In this document: positions 15,861 through 25,718 of the stretch, piece by piece
Layout: each line of letters starts with the position of its first letter
How positions within the stretch are numbered: position 1 is the first letter of the stretch
Assembly: GCF_047971665.1 (NCBI RefSeq)
Contig: NZ_JBKEAA010000036.1
Coordinates: forward strand, 1-33,533
Origin: Castellaniella sp047971665
GTDB lineage: Bacteria; Pseudomonadota; Gammaproteobacteria; Burkholderiales; Burkholderiaceae_B
Reading direction: 5' to 3'
DNA: 33,533 nt
Program-made: the position numbers and the translations under genes
Notes under the pieces: model-generated
The model's input: only the letters and a program-made list of their open reading frames with translations
Databases searched by the model: none
Told to the model about the DNA's origin: nothing

Positions 15861-18086
15861 ATGATCCTGCCCACCTCGCAACTGCTGCGATTCTTCTACA
15901 GCCACCATTTCTTCGGCGGCCTGCGCCAGGCCACGGGCGTCCTGCTTCCGGCGCTGGTGCTGTCGGGACTTTTCGGCCTGCATGCGGCCGGATTCGTGGC
16001 GGCGGTCGGCGCCGCCTGCGTGGCCATCCTGGATCAACCCGGCGGCCCCCTGCGCTACGGCATCAACGGCATGCTCGCCGCCCTGTGCCTGGGCTCGATC
16101 ACCACGGCCCTGACCGGCCTGGCCTCCAGCCATGTGCTGGCCATCTGGCTGGTCGTGCCTGTCCTGTGCTTCGGTTTCTCGATGCTGACGGTCTACGGCA
16201 AGCATGGCGGCCTGCTGTGCTTTGCCTGCCTGCTGATCATGACCCTCACCCTGCGCACGCCGCTGACACCGGCCGATGTGCTGCAACACACACTGATCTC
16301 ATTTTTGGGCGGCGCGTTCTACCTGCTCTATAGCGCCGCCGCGCACCGGCTGCTGTGGCATCGCGAAGAACAGCAGGCCCTGTCCGTCGCGCTGTTCGCC
16401 ACCGCCGACTACATTGCCGCGAGGGCCCGCTTCTACGACATCCATCTGGACCTGGACGACAGCTACCGCAACCTGATCCGTCGCCAGGCTCTCATGACCG
16501 AGGCCCACCAGGCCGCCCGCGACATGGTGCTGCGCGAACAGCCCAGCGACGCCATCACCCATGCCAACCGGCTGCGCCAGGGACTGCTGAACCTGTTTGT
16601 CGACATGGTCAACCTGCTCGACAGCATGGTGGCAACCCACACGGACTACGCCACCCTGCGCCGCGCGCTGCCCGACAGCGACATCCTGCTGTTCGCCCGC
16701 GACGCCATGATCAAGCTCGCCTCCAACGTGGCCGGCCTGGCCCTGAACGTGGCCCGCAACCGCCGGCACCGGGTACGCAACAGCGCAAAGGCCGAACTGC
16801 GCGCGCTGGAATTCGAACTGCAACAATTACGCGAAAGCGGCATGCCGCAGTCCGATCCTGAACTCTACGCGCTGCTGGTCCAGGTGCTGCGCCGGTTGCG
16901 CAACATGGCCCGCCGGGTCGAGCGCATGGCGGATCATTCCGTGAATCCGGTTCCACCGCAGACCGATCTGGTGCGCACACGTCAGTCACTGAACCGATTC
17001 CTGACGCGGCAGAAATGGCGCGTGGGCCTGCTGACACAGAACCTGAATTACCGGTCCGCGCACTTTCGCTACGCCCTGCGCGTCGCGGTCGCGGCCTTGC
17101 TGGCGATGGTGGCGGGCGACCTGCTGGCCCGGGTTCTGCTGGTGAACACGCTGGACCCCGGCATGGCAAACCATGGTTACTGGATCATCCTGACGGTACT
17201 GATTATCATGAAACCCGGGTTCGCGCTGACCCGCCAGCGCAACAGCTGGCGTCTGACGGGCACACTGATCGGCTGCGGCCTGTCGCTGCTGCTGTTCAGT
17301 CTGGTGCAGAACCCCATCGCCTACCTGTTCATCCTGGTGATCAGCAGCGTCCTGGGCTACAGCCTGGTCCAGGTCAACTACACCCTGTCGGCCATGTTCA
17401 ACACCCTGTTCGTGCTGCTGGTGTTCCATTTCCTGGCGCCCGGATCCAACGCGGTCGTGGGCGAGCGCCTGGCCGATACGGTAATCGGCAGCATCCTGGC
17501 CCTGACCTGCAGCTATATCCTGCCGTCCTGGGAACGCAGCACCCTGGGCGATCTGGCCCGGGCGCTGCGCGCGGCCAACCAGGCCTTTCTGCAGGCCGGA
17601 CTGGATTACGTCCATGCCTGCCGCGCCGCGCGCACACCACATGCGGCAAACCCTCCAGAGGCCGGTGAAACCGAGGTGCGCTGGAAACTGGCCCGCAAGA
17701 ACGTGCATATTGCCTTTAGCAATTTCGCCTCGGCGTTCTACCGCATGATGGACGAGCCGGTCAGCCGGCAGCGCCACGTGCCCGAACTGAACCGCCTGCT
17801 GATCCAGAGCCACACGCTGGCTTCGCAGATCGCGGCCGTGATTCCGAATCTGGCCCTGATCGACGACGAGCCCAAAGGCATCCGGCAGGCGCTGCAGGCC
17901 ATCCAGGATGCCCTGGCGGGCCGCAAGGCCACACCGCCCAATGTCATCGAAACCGAGGGCAGCCACGCCACCCTCGCCTACCCCTTGCGCCAGATGATCA
18001 AGGCCGCGCAGCGCATCGACGAGGAAATGCAGGCGCTGGACGCGCCGCCCTCACGCGCCGTGGCGCATGCGCCGGCGGCGGGCTGA
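15861..18086 (+). CDS. FUSC/YccS-family inner-membrane protein
   Basis: This 741-residue protein has the paired architecture of the YccS/YhfK group: an N-terminal block of about six transmembrane helices (20-170), a long soluble region (about 175-400) containing AKAELRALEFELQQLRESGM, and a second helix block (about 405-540) with GYWIILTVLIIMKPGFALTR, the FUSC signature. A cytoplasmic C-terminal part follows. Members are related to fusaric-acid resistance and AaeB efflux proteins; substrate is unknown. It diverges from narK, with a 185-base gap holding only weak promoter-like sequence (TATACT at 15804). Start ATG 15861 is the natural beginning of the first helix region, though its ribosome binding site is weak. 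Efflux of aromatic acids would be a guess. Confidence 0.85.
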   Translation: MILPTSQLLRFFYSHHFFGGLRQATGVLLPALVLSGLFGLHAAGFVAAVGAACVAILDQPGGPLRYGINGMLAALCLGSITTALTGLASSHVLAIWLVVPVLCFGFSMLTVYGKHGGLLCFACLLIMTLTLRTPLTPADVLQHTLISFLGGAFYLLYSAAAHRLLWHREEQQALSVALFATADYIAARARFYDIHLDLDDSYRNLIRRQALMTEAHQAARDMVLREQPSDAITHANRLRQGLLNLFVDMVNLLDSMVATHTDYATLRRALPDSDILLFARDAMIKLASNVAGLALNVARNRRHRVRNSAKAELRALEFELQQLRESGMPQSDPELYALLVQVLRRLRNMARRVERMADHSVNPVPPQTDLVRTRQSLNRFLTRQKWRVGLLTQNLNYRSAHFRYALRVAVAALLAMVAGDLLARVLLVNTLDPGMANHGYWIILTVLIIMKPGFALTRQRNSWRLTGTLIGCGLSLLLFSLVQNPIAYLFILVISSVLGYSLVQVNYTLSAMFNTLFVLLVFHFLAPGSNAVVGERLADTVIGSILALTCSYILPSWERSTLGDLARALRAANQAFLQAGLDYVHACRAARTPHAANPPEAGETEVRWKLARKNVHIAFSNFASAFYRMMDEPVSRQRHVPELNRLLIQSHTLASQIAAVIPNLALIDDEPKGIRQALQAIQDALAGRKATPPNVIETEGSHATLAYPLRQMIKAAQRIDEEMQALDAPPSRAVAHAPAAG

Positions 18087-18118
18087 GGGCCGCTGAGGGC
18101 ACCCGGCGCGGGAGCGCC

Positions 18119-19654
18119 TCATTCCAGGGCCGCATACTGCTGACGCAGCACGTTCTTCTGGACCTTGCCCATGGCATTGCGCGGCAGCGCATCGATCACA
18201 TGAATCTTTTTCGGCACCTTGAAATTCGCCAGCGCGGATTTCAGGTCGGTCTGGATGGCGACCGGGTCCACCATCGCGCCGGTCCGCGGCACGATCACGG
18301 CCACCACGGCCTCGCCAAAATCCGAGTGCGGCACACCGATGACCGCCGATTCCTGCACACCGGGCATGGCATCGATGACCCTCTCGATTTCCTTGGGATA
18401 GACGTTGTAGCCCCCCGAGATGATCAGATCCTTGCTCCGGCCCACGATGCTCAGATAGTCATCGGGAACAGCCTCACCGCCCAACAGGCCGATATCACCG
18501 GTGCGGAACCAGCCGTCGGCGGTGAATTCCTCGCGGGTCTTTTCCGGCATGCGCCAATACCCGGCGAATACATTGGGGCCACGCACCTGGACATGGCCGG
18601 GCACACCGACCCCCACAGGCTGATCCGAATCGCCCACCACCCGGACGGTTTCGCCGGGCAGCGCCGGCCCCACGGTGCCGGGGATGCGCGCGCCGCGCGC
18701 CGGATCCCAGGGATTGGAGGTGATCATGCCGGTCTCGCTCATGCCGTAGCGTTCCAGGATAGTCATGCCGGTCCGGTCCTGAAACTCGCGGAACGTATCC
18801 ACCAGCAGCGGCGCGGAGCCGGAAATGAAGAGCCGCATGTTGGCGCACACCTCCCGCGTGAAACGCGGATCCGACAGCAGGCGGACGTAATAGGTGGGCA
18901 CTCCCATCATCAGGGTGCAGCGCGGCAGATGATGCAGCGCCTGGTCCACATCCAGTTTCGGCAGCCAGACCATCCTCGCCCCCGCCAGCATCGCCCCGTG
19001 AGATGCCACAAACAGACCGTGAACGTGAAAAATCGGCAACATGTGCAGCAGCACATCATCGGCTCGCCAGCCCCAGAAATCCCTCAGCGTGAGCGCATTG
19101 GCCGCCAGATTGGCATGCGTGAGCATGGCGCCCTTGCTGCGCCCCGTGGTCCCCGAGGTATAGAGGATCGCCGCCAGATCTTCGGACGCGCAATGCGCGG
19201 TGTCGAAGGCCGGCTCCTGGGCATCGGCCGCCTCGGTCAGGGAACCTCGACCGTCCGCGTTCAGGGTCAGGACCTGGACGGCGCCCCTGGCGCGCGCCAG
19301 GGGTTCGCACCAGCCTTTCGCACTGTCCGAACACACCACCACGGCCGGCTCGGCGTCTCCCAGAAAGTAGGCGACCTCGGCCTCGCGGTAGGCCGTATTC
19401 AGCGGCAGATAGACCAGGCCGGCGCGCAGCGTCGCCAGATACAGCATCAAGGACTCGGGAGACTTCTCGACCTGAACCGCGACACGTGCCCCCGCGGGAA
19501 CACCGAACGAATGCAGCAAGGCGGCCATCCGGCCGCTGATGGCATCGATATCCGACCAGCGATAGGATCGTTCGGGGGTTTCAATGGCCACAGCGCCCAG
19601 GTCGGACGGAAATCCGCCACGCAGCACGGTGTAGAGATTGGCATTGCGTTCCAA
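18119..19654 (-). CDS. matB: Malonyl-CoA synthetase (malonate--CoA ligase)
   Basis: The 511-residue acyl-adenylating enzyme closely resembles MatB, which makes malonyl-CoA from malonate, CoA and ATP. Shared wording is dense: NANLYTVL at the start, EKSPESLMLYLATLRAGLVY, LPLNTAYREAE, the P-loop ILYTSGTTGRSKGAMLTHAN, LPIFHVHGLFVASHGA, MGVPTYYVRLL, RLFISGSAPLL, ERYGMSETGMITSNPWD, and KDLIISGGYNVYPKEIE. The catalytic lysine is K497 in NAMGKVQKN. The start codon appears to be TTG (19654) with GGAG six bases upstream; no in-frame ATG lies nearby. The gene begins one base after the upstream crotonase stop, so the two are coupled. No malonyl-CoA decarboxylase or malonate transporter is adjacent, so the source and use of malonate stay open. 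Confidence 0.92.
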   Translation of the reverse strand: MERNANLYTVLRGGFPSDLGAVAIETPERSYRWSDIDAISGRMAALLHSFGVPAGARVAVQVEKSPESLMLYLATLRAGLVYLPLNTAYREAEVAYFLGDAEPAVVVCSDSAKGWCEPLARARGAVQVLTLNADGRGSLTEAADAQEPAFDTAHCASEDLAAILYTSGTTGRSKGAMLTHANLAANALTLRDFWGWRADDVLLHMLPIFHVHGLFVASHGAMLAGARMVWLPKLDVDQALHHLPRCTLMMGVPTYYVRLLSDPRFTREVCANMRLFISGSAPLLVDTFREFQDRTGMTILERYGMSETGMITSNPWDPARGARIPGTVGPALPGETVRVVGDSDQPVGVGVPGHVQVRGPNVFAGYWRMPEKTREEFTADGWFRTGDIGLLGGEAVPDDYLSIVGRSKDLIISGGYNVYPKEIERVIDAMPGVQESAVIGVPHSDFGEAVVAVIVPRTGAMVDPVAIQTDLKSALANFKVPKKIHVIDALPRNAMGKVQKNVLRQQYAALE

Positions 19655-19655
19655 G

Positions 19656-20459
19656 TCATTCTCCGGTGAAGACAGGGTCTGTGCCCTTCAGGAAAGCCTG
19701 TATGCCCTGCGGGTGATCAGGGCCATCGGCATAGGCGAAGCACGCCTGCCACTCGGTATCGCTCAAGGGCATCGGATTGCCCATCAGGCGTCTGGCGGTC
19801 CATTTGTTCAGGCGCGCGGCGCGCGGCGCGCCCGCGCACAAGCGCGCCACGGTGGCTGTCAGCTCGGATTCCAGAGCCTCGTTGGCGACGACCCGCGTCA
19901 GCAGGCCTTTGGCCAGCGCTTCATCGGCCTCGAACACCCGGCCTTCCAGCAGAATCTCCAATGTCGTGGCGCGGCCCGCCAGCTCCAGCAGGCCCCGCAT
20001 TTCATCGGGCGCCATCGGAAAGCCCAGGCGGTTGATGGGCGCGCCGAAACGCGCCCCTCGGGCGGCCAGACGCAGGTCGCAGCGGCTGGCGATCTCCAGC
20101 CCGCCCCCCACGCAGACCCCTTCGATCGCGGCAATGACCGGGGGCACGCAATCGCCGATGGCCTGTAGCGCGGGCGCGATGATTTGCCGGTGATACGCCA
20201 TGACGCGGTCCCGATCGGCCCGCACTCGGGGGAATTCACGGATATCCGCGCCCGCGGCAAAATGACCGCCCGCACCGCGCACGACCACGCAGCGCAGATC
20301 GGGATCAGAGGAAAGGCGGGCGAATATTTCCGCCAGTTCGCCCCACATGTCGACCGTGATGGCGTTCATCCGCCCGGGATGATCGAGGGTGACGGTCGCC
20401 ACGGCGCTTTCAATGCGTGACTGCACCTGCCCGCTGCCGGATGCTGGTTTCAACACCAT
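19656..20459 (-). CDS. Enoyl-CoA hydratase/isomerase (crotonase) family protein
   Basis: The 267-residue protein has the crotonase fold. The CoA-binding pattern HFAAGADIREF and the oxyanion-hole segment AIEGVCVGGGLEIASRCDLRL (about residues 107-127) are clear, as is ALAKGLLTRVV. At the place where hydratases carry the first catalytic glutamate (usually in a QPE motif) this sequence reads GAPINRLGF, so that acid seems absent by eye; the reaction may differ from simple hydration. It stops one base before the TTG start of matB, so the two proteins are likely made together and may serve one acyl-CoA pathway. Start ATG 20459 is preceded by CAGGGGGACC. The specific substrate is unknown. Confidence 0.85.
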   Translation of the reverse strand: MVLKPASGSGQVQSRIESAVATVTLDHPGRMNAITVDMWGELAEIFARLSSDPDLRCVVVRGAGGHFAAGADIREFPRVRADRDRVMAYHRQIIAPALQAIGDCVPPVIAAIEGVCVGGGLEIASRCDLRLAARGARFGAPINRLGFPMAPDEMRGLLELAGRATTLEILLEGRVFEADEALAKGLLTRVVANEALESELTATVARLCAGAPRAARLNKWTARRLMGNPMPLSDTEWQACFAYADGPDHPQGIQAFLKGTDPVFTGE

Positions 20460-20501
20460 GGTCCCCCTGCCTGGTAGAGGATCGTCTGGATCCGTGTCTG
20501 T

Positions 20502-21281
20502 TCATCCTCTGGCCGGGCGCCGGAACACCAGCCGGTCGTCCGAGGACTCGCGCGGCGTGTAGACGTAACCCTCGGATGCAAAATCCCGCAGGCCCGAGAT
20601 CCTGTCGATGCCGTGATCGATGACATGGCGCGCCATCAGGCCGCGCGCTCGCTTGGCATGAAAACTGATGACCTTCCAGACGCCGTTTTTCTCGTCCTGG
20701 AAAACACATTCGACGACACGGGCGTCCAGGATCTTGCGATCCACGGACTTGAAATATTCGCCCGATGCCAGGTTCAGCAGGATGCGTTCGCCGGGCAACG
20801 CATCCAGGCGCCGGTTCAACTCGTGCGCGATCCGGCCCCCCCACCAGGCGTACAGATGAGCGCCCCTGGAGGTCCGCAGCCGCGTTCCCATCTCCAGCCG
20901 GTGTGGCTGAATCAGGTCCAGCGGCCGCAGCACGCCATACAGTCCGCTGAGAATCGCCAGATGATCCTGCGCCCAGTCCAGCCGGGCATCGGACAGTTCC
21001 GCCGCGCGCAGGCCTTCGTACACATCACCATTGAAGGCCAGCACCGCCTGGCGGGCATGGCGGACGTCGGGCGTATCCACCCAGGCGGCATAGCGGTCGG
21101 CGTTCAGATGCGCCAGCGCGTCCGACAGACCCATCAGCCCCGCCAGATCGCCCGCAGACAGCGTTTTCAGGATTCCGATCAGCGCGTGCGTCTGTTCGGG
21201 GAACACCGGCTGCGACTCCAGGGCCGTGCGCACCGGAGAGTCATAGTCCAGCTTCTTGGCTGGAGACAGAACCATCAGCAT
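20502..21281 (-). CDS. yaaA: YaaA family protein (DUF328, peroxide stress)
   Basis: This 259-residue cytoplasmic protein matches YaaA, which in Escherichia coli lowers free iron during hydrogen peroxide stress and has a DNA-binding fold. Diagnostic wording includes the start MLMVLSPAKKLDYDSP, AVLAFNGDVYEGL, ILSGLYGVLRPLDLIQPHRLE, LLNLASGEYFKSVD, and FHAKRARGLMARHVID. The length is exactly typical. It lies 16 bases after the 3-hydroxybutyrate dehydrogenase stop on the same strand and 42 bases before the crotonase gene, so it may share their transcript. No frame damage is visible. Confidence 0.95.
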   Translation of the reverse strand: MLMVLSPAKKLDYDSPVRTALESQPVFPEQTHALIGILKTLSAGDLAGLMGLSDALAHLNADRYAAWVDTPDVRHARQAVLAFNGDVYEGLRAAELSDARLDWAQDHLAILSGLYGVLRPLDLIQPHRLEMGTRLRTSRGAHLYAWWGGRIAHELNRRLDALPGERILLNLASGEYFKSVDRKILDARVVECVFQDEKNGVWKVISFHAKRARGLMARHVIDHGIDRISGLRDFASEGYVYTPRESSDDRLVFRRPARG

Positions 21282-21297
21282 GCGTCGTGCCCCGGCC

Positions 21298-22080
21298 TCA
21301 ACGAGCGGTCCAGCCGCCGTCGATGGACAGCGTGGTGCCGGTCATCTGCGCCGCAGCATCCGAGGCGATGAACACGGCGGCCTGGCCCAGTTGCTCGGGC
21401 GTGACGAATTCCAGGGACGGCTGCTTTTCGGCCAGCAGATCCTTGGCGGCGACTTCGATGTCGATGCCCTTTTGCTCCGCCAGCGCCTTGATCTGCTTTT
21501 CCACCAGGGGGGTGCGGACCCAGCCCGGGCAGATCGCATTGCAGGTGACGCCGGTGCCGGCATTTTCCAGCGCGGTCACCTTGGTCAGGCCCACCACGCC
21601 GTGCTTGGCGGAAACATAGGCCGATTTGTCGATCGAGGCCACCAGTCCATGGGCCGAGGCGATATTGATGACACGGCCGAATTTCTGCTTTTTCATCGTC
21701 GGCAGCGCGGCGGCGGTGCAATGGAAGACCGCCGACAGGTTCAGCGCGATGATGGCGTTCCACTTGTCGATGGGAAAATCCTCGATCAGGGCCGTGTACT
21801 GGATGCCCGCATTGTTGACCAGGATGTCGATGCCGCCCAGCGCCTCGATCGACTGCGCGATGAAGTCGCGCGCGGCCTGCGCGTCCATCAGGTCGGCGTT
21901 CAGGTAGGAGGCCTTGATCCCGAAATCTTTTTCCAGGCCGGCGCGTTCGCGCTCGATGGCGTCAGCATCGCCGAAGCCATTGATGACCACGTCGGCGCCC
22001 TGACGGGCCAGTTCTCGGGCGATGGCCAGACCGATGCCGCTGGTGGAACCGGTGACAACCGCTTTTTTTCCTTTAAGCAT
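21298..22080 (-). CDS. bdhA: 3-hydroxybutyrate dehydrogenase (SDR family)
   Basis: The 260-residue NAD-dependent short-chain dehydrogenase converts (R)-3-hydroxybutyrate to acetoacetate, a step in poly-3-hydroxybutyrate breakdown. The nucleotide motif is TGSTSGIG at 10-17, NNAG near 89-92, and the catalytic set is S142, Y155 and K159 (IASAHGLVASIDKSAYVSAK). The substrate-loop wording ICPGWVRTPLVEKQI and the end TGTTLSIDGGWTAR match this enzyme rather than other SDRs. The frame runs to 22203, but the ATG at 22080 follows AGGAG and gives the family start MLKGKKAVVTG. It diverges from the fluoride riboswitch-crcB unit and heads a possible bdhA-yaaA-crotonase-matB run on the minus strand. Confidence 0.94.
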   Translation of the reverse strand: MLKGKKAVVTGSTSGIGLAIARELARQGADVVINGFGDADAIERERAGLEKDFGIKASYLNADLMDAQAARDFIAQSIEALGGIDILVNNAGIQYTALIEDFPIDKWNAIIALNLSAVFHCTAAALPTMKKQKFGRVINIASAHGLVASIDKSAYVSAKHGVVGLTKVTALENAGTGVTCNAICPGWVRTPLVEKQIKALAEQKGIDIEVAAKDLLAEKQPSLEFVTPEQLGQAAVFIASDAAAQMTGTTLSIDGGWTAR

Positions 22081-22151
22081 GGATGTACTCCTTTTGCAGG
22101 ATTCGGGGAAAATGACCGGCCCAGTGTAACGCGCAGCGGCTGAATTTCGCC

Positions 22152-22179
22152 TTGCGCGGCCCGCGGCGGCGCTGATAAC
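22152..22179 (+). promoter_or_regulatory. crcB: Possible promoter of the crcB riboswitch transcript
   Basis: TTGCGC (22152-22157) and GATAAC (22174-22179) are 16 bp apart. A start near 22186 would put the 5' end in a 16-base inverted repeat (GCCATCT GG AGATGGC, 22186-22201) that overlaps the first aptamer hairpin. The match is moderate and position is the main support. Confidence 0.4.
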
Positions 22180-22192
22180 ATGACGGCCATCT

Positions 22193-22317
22193 GGAGATGG
22201 CATTCCTCCAGGGATCCTTCAGGGGACGGACGGAACGCGGCTTTGCGCGTTCAGGACATGGCCGCCAGCCCGGAGCCTCCAGTCAAACCGCCGCGCCCTG
22301 CGGCTGATGATGCCTAC
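22193..22317 (+). ncRNA. Fluoride riboswitch aptamer (crcB motif), interrupted
   Basis: The first hairpin GGAGATGGCATTCCTCC (22193-22209) is nearly identical to the published Pseudomonas syringae crcB aptamer as I remember it. The second half is AAACCGCCGCGCCCTGC then GGCTGATGATGCCTAC (to 22317), with the conserved AACCGCC/GGCTGATG stem and the 3' strand ATGCC, which pairs with GGCAT in the first hairpin loop to make the pseudoknot. Between the two halves lie 71 extra bases (22212-22282 as one choice), bounded by CCTCCAG copies. Without them the aptamer would be canonical. It lies directly before the crcB terminator and gene, as expected. Confidence 0.9.
22205..22282 (+). repeat. 71-nt insert in the fluoride aptamer with 7-bp direct repeats
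   Basis: CCTCCAG occurs at 22205-22211 and 22276-22282. The intervening DNA carries a perfect 7-bp hairpin GAACGCG-GCTTTG-CGCGTTC (22233-22252), and its ends can pair as CTCC-A-GGG with CCCGGAG (22206-22213 with 22269-22275). The second pairing competes with the first aptamer stem. The repeat looks like a target duplication or the scar of a slipped duplication. Confidence 0.75.
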
Positions 22318-22358
22318 GGCTCCCGGCCTGTCGCCGGGTCGTAGGTATTTTTCATTTT
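22312..22358 (+). terminator. Riboswitch-controlled terminator before crcB
   Basis: GCCTACG-GCT-CCCGGC pairs with GCCGGG-T-CGTAGGT (22312-22346), followed by ATTTTTCATTTTT. Its left arm takes the GCCTAC that the aptamer needs for its pseudoknot, so fluoride binding should block the terminator and let crcB be transcribed, the known mechanism of this class. Confidence 0.88.
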
Positions 22359-22375
22359 TATCCCTGGAGTCCGCC

Positions 22376-22762
22376 ATGCCCTACACACTGCTTGCCATCG
22401 CCGCCGGCGCTTCATTGGGCGCCATCCTGAGATGGTGGCTGGGCAGCGCCCTCAATGCCCTGTTCCCCGCCCTGCCGCCGGGGACGCTGGCCGCCAATCT
22501 GATCGGCGGCTACCTCATCGGCCTGGCCCTCGCCTGGCTGGGAGGCCATCCGGCGCTGCCGCCTCATTGGCGACTGTTCATCATCACCGGATTTTGCGGC
22601 GGCCTAACGACCTTTTCGACCTTTTCAGCAGAGCTGGCCGTTCTGCTGCAACAGGCGCGCTACGGCTGGATGGCCGCCTCCATCGCCGTCCATGTGGGCG
22701 GGTCGCTTGTCATGACGCTGCTGGGCATCGCCACGGTCGCCGCCGCCCGCGCGGCGCATTGA
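22376..22762 (+). CDS. crcB: Fluoride channel CrcB/Fluc
   Basis: The 128-residue inner-membrane protein forms dual-topology dimers that let fluoride leave the cell. Four hydrophobic helices are visible. Key features are GTLAANLIGGYLIG, with the conserved Asn (N41) of the pore, and TGFCGGLTTFSTFSAE, with TTFSTF at 78-83 giving the phenylalanine box and central sodium site. The frame reads back through the terminator to 22307, but the ATG at 22376 has TGGAG upstream and gives the family length. The gene is under the fluoride riboswitch described above and convergent with the terC-like gene, whose stop is 39 bases away. Confidence 0.96.
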   Translation: MPYTLLAIAAGASLGAILRWWLGSALNALFPALPPGTLAANLIGGYLIGLALAWLGGHPALPPHWRLFIITGFCGGLTTFSTFSAELAVLLQQARYGWMAASIAVHVGGSLVMTLLGIATVAAARAAH

Positions 22763-22801
22763 GCCGCGCAGGCCACTGCGCCGCTCGATGCCCTGGCCGG
22801 A

Positions 22802-23509
22802 TCAGCCCGCCGTTCCGGCCACCTGACGGCGGCTGGCCAGCCAGCGGCCGAGCGCCACGACCAGCAGCGCGCCGACGATTTCCGCCGTCAGCTTGAGCAT
22901 CGTGGACGGCGGGCCCAGACGCTCCGTGACGACGATATCGGTCACCAGCATGCCGCCGGCGATCCAGCCCAGCAACCCGGCGCCAAAGGTGACCACCAGG
23001 GGATAGCGGTCGATCAGCTTGAGCACCAGCGTGCTGCCCCAGATGATGATGGGCACGCTGACCAGCAGCCCAAAGATCACCAGACCGATCTGATGATGCT
23101 CAGCCGCCCCCTGGGCTGCGCCGGCGATGGCGATGACATTGTCCAGGCTCATGACGAAATCGGCCACCAGGATCGTCTTGACCGCCGCCATGACCGAAGC
23201 GCTCGCGGTGATCTTGTCGTGCCCGCCCTCCTCGGGCAGCAGCAATTTGACGCCGATCCACAGCAGCAACAGCGCGCCGATGATCTTCAGGAACGGAATA
23301 TCCAGCAGCGTCAGGGCAAAGGCAATCAGCACCACGCGCAGGAAAATGGCCCCAGCGGTTCCCCACAGGATGCCCTGCATGCGCTGTGCCCGCGGCAGGT
23401 TTCGGCAGGCCAGGGCGATGACGACTGCGTTGTCGCCGCCCAGCAGGATGTCGATCATGATGATCTGGAAAACGGCTCCCCAGTGGAGCGTCTGAAGAAA
23501 TTCGAGCAT
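22802..23509 (-). CDS. TerC-family membrane protein (YjbE type), probable Mn2+ exporter
   Basis: The 235-residue integral membrane protein has about seven helices and the two acidic TerC motifs: MIDILLGGDNAVVIALACRN near residues 18-37 and ADFVMSLDNVIAIAGAA in the middle. TerC proteins such as Alx and MntP-linked relatives move manganese, and a yybP-ykoY riboswitch in the leader supports manganese here. The frame runs to 23623, but ATG 23509 starts the first helix and follows GGGGGA. The riboswitch hairpin that can cover that ribosome binding site also supports the choice. A tellurite role is unlikely to be primary. Confidence 0.92.
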   Translation of the reverse strand: MLEFLQTLHWGAVFQIIMIDILLGGDNAVVIALACRNLPRAQRMQGILWGTAGAIFLRVVLIAFALTLLDIPFLKIIGALLLLWIGVKLLLPEEGGHDKITASASVMAAVKTILVADFVMSLDNVIAIAGAAQGAAEHHQIGLVIFGLLVSVPIIIWGSTLVLKLIDRYPLVVTFGAGLLGWIAGGMLVTDIVVTERLGPPSTMLKLTAEIVGALLVVALGRWLASRRQVAGTAG

Positions 23510-23510
23510 G

Positions 23511-23564
23511 GATCCCCCGGTTGCGGGTTGTCGGTTTGAGGATGGGTCGACCGCCGGGAGGATC
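23511..23564 (-). promoter_or_regulatory. Stem that can sequester the terC ribosome binding site
   Basis: On the minus strand GATCCTCCCGG (23554-23564) can pair with CCGGGGGATC (23511-23520), which contains the ribosome binding site just before the ATG, with one bulged T. This would be the translational output of the upstream manganese riboswitch. A further small hairpin GCCAC-GCAA-GTGGC lies just upstream. Pairing is seen; function is inferred. Confidence 0.55.
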
Positions 23565-23590
23565 GGGCCACTTGCGTGGCGGGAAGACGA

Positions 23591-23727
23591 ACCTTGCCCT
23601 GGGCGGCAAGGTCTTGCTCGCAATCAGAAACCATTGACAGGATCTCTGGATCGCCCGGGCACCGGGCGCCTGTGCGAACACAGGCCGCCGTCATGACGAT
23701 GCCACGGAAAGTGAGCTACTCCCCTTG
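23591..23727 (-). ncRNA. yybP-ykoY (manganese) riboswitch upstream of the TerC-family gene
   Basis: The minus strand contains CAAGGGGAGTAGCTC (23713-23727), the hallmark 5' segment, and GAGCAAGACCTTG (near 23607-23619), the hallmark 3' segment. P1 forms CAAGG/CCTTG and P2 GCTC/GAGC, placing GGAGTA and AAGA opposite each other as in the known Mn2+ site. ACCTTGCC also pairs with GGCAAGGT immediately downstream (23605-23612 with 23591-23598), a stem that excludes P1 and is a natural switch. A TATAAT on the minus strand at 23736-23741 lies just upstream as the likely -10 box. No gene lies in 23510-23858 otherwise. Confidence 0.88.
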
Positions 23728-23858
23728 AGTGTTGAATTATAAACGAATTTCAGGCCGGTCGGCGCGCCATCGCAGTCCGAGGCCGCACAGAACGCCGGGC
23801 CTGGGATAAGATGAAGGCCACACGAGACAGGATTCGTTACTCACCCTGGGAGTTTCAC

Positions 23859-25718
<1,860 letters not shown>

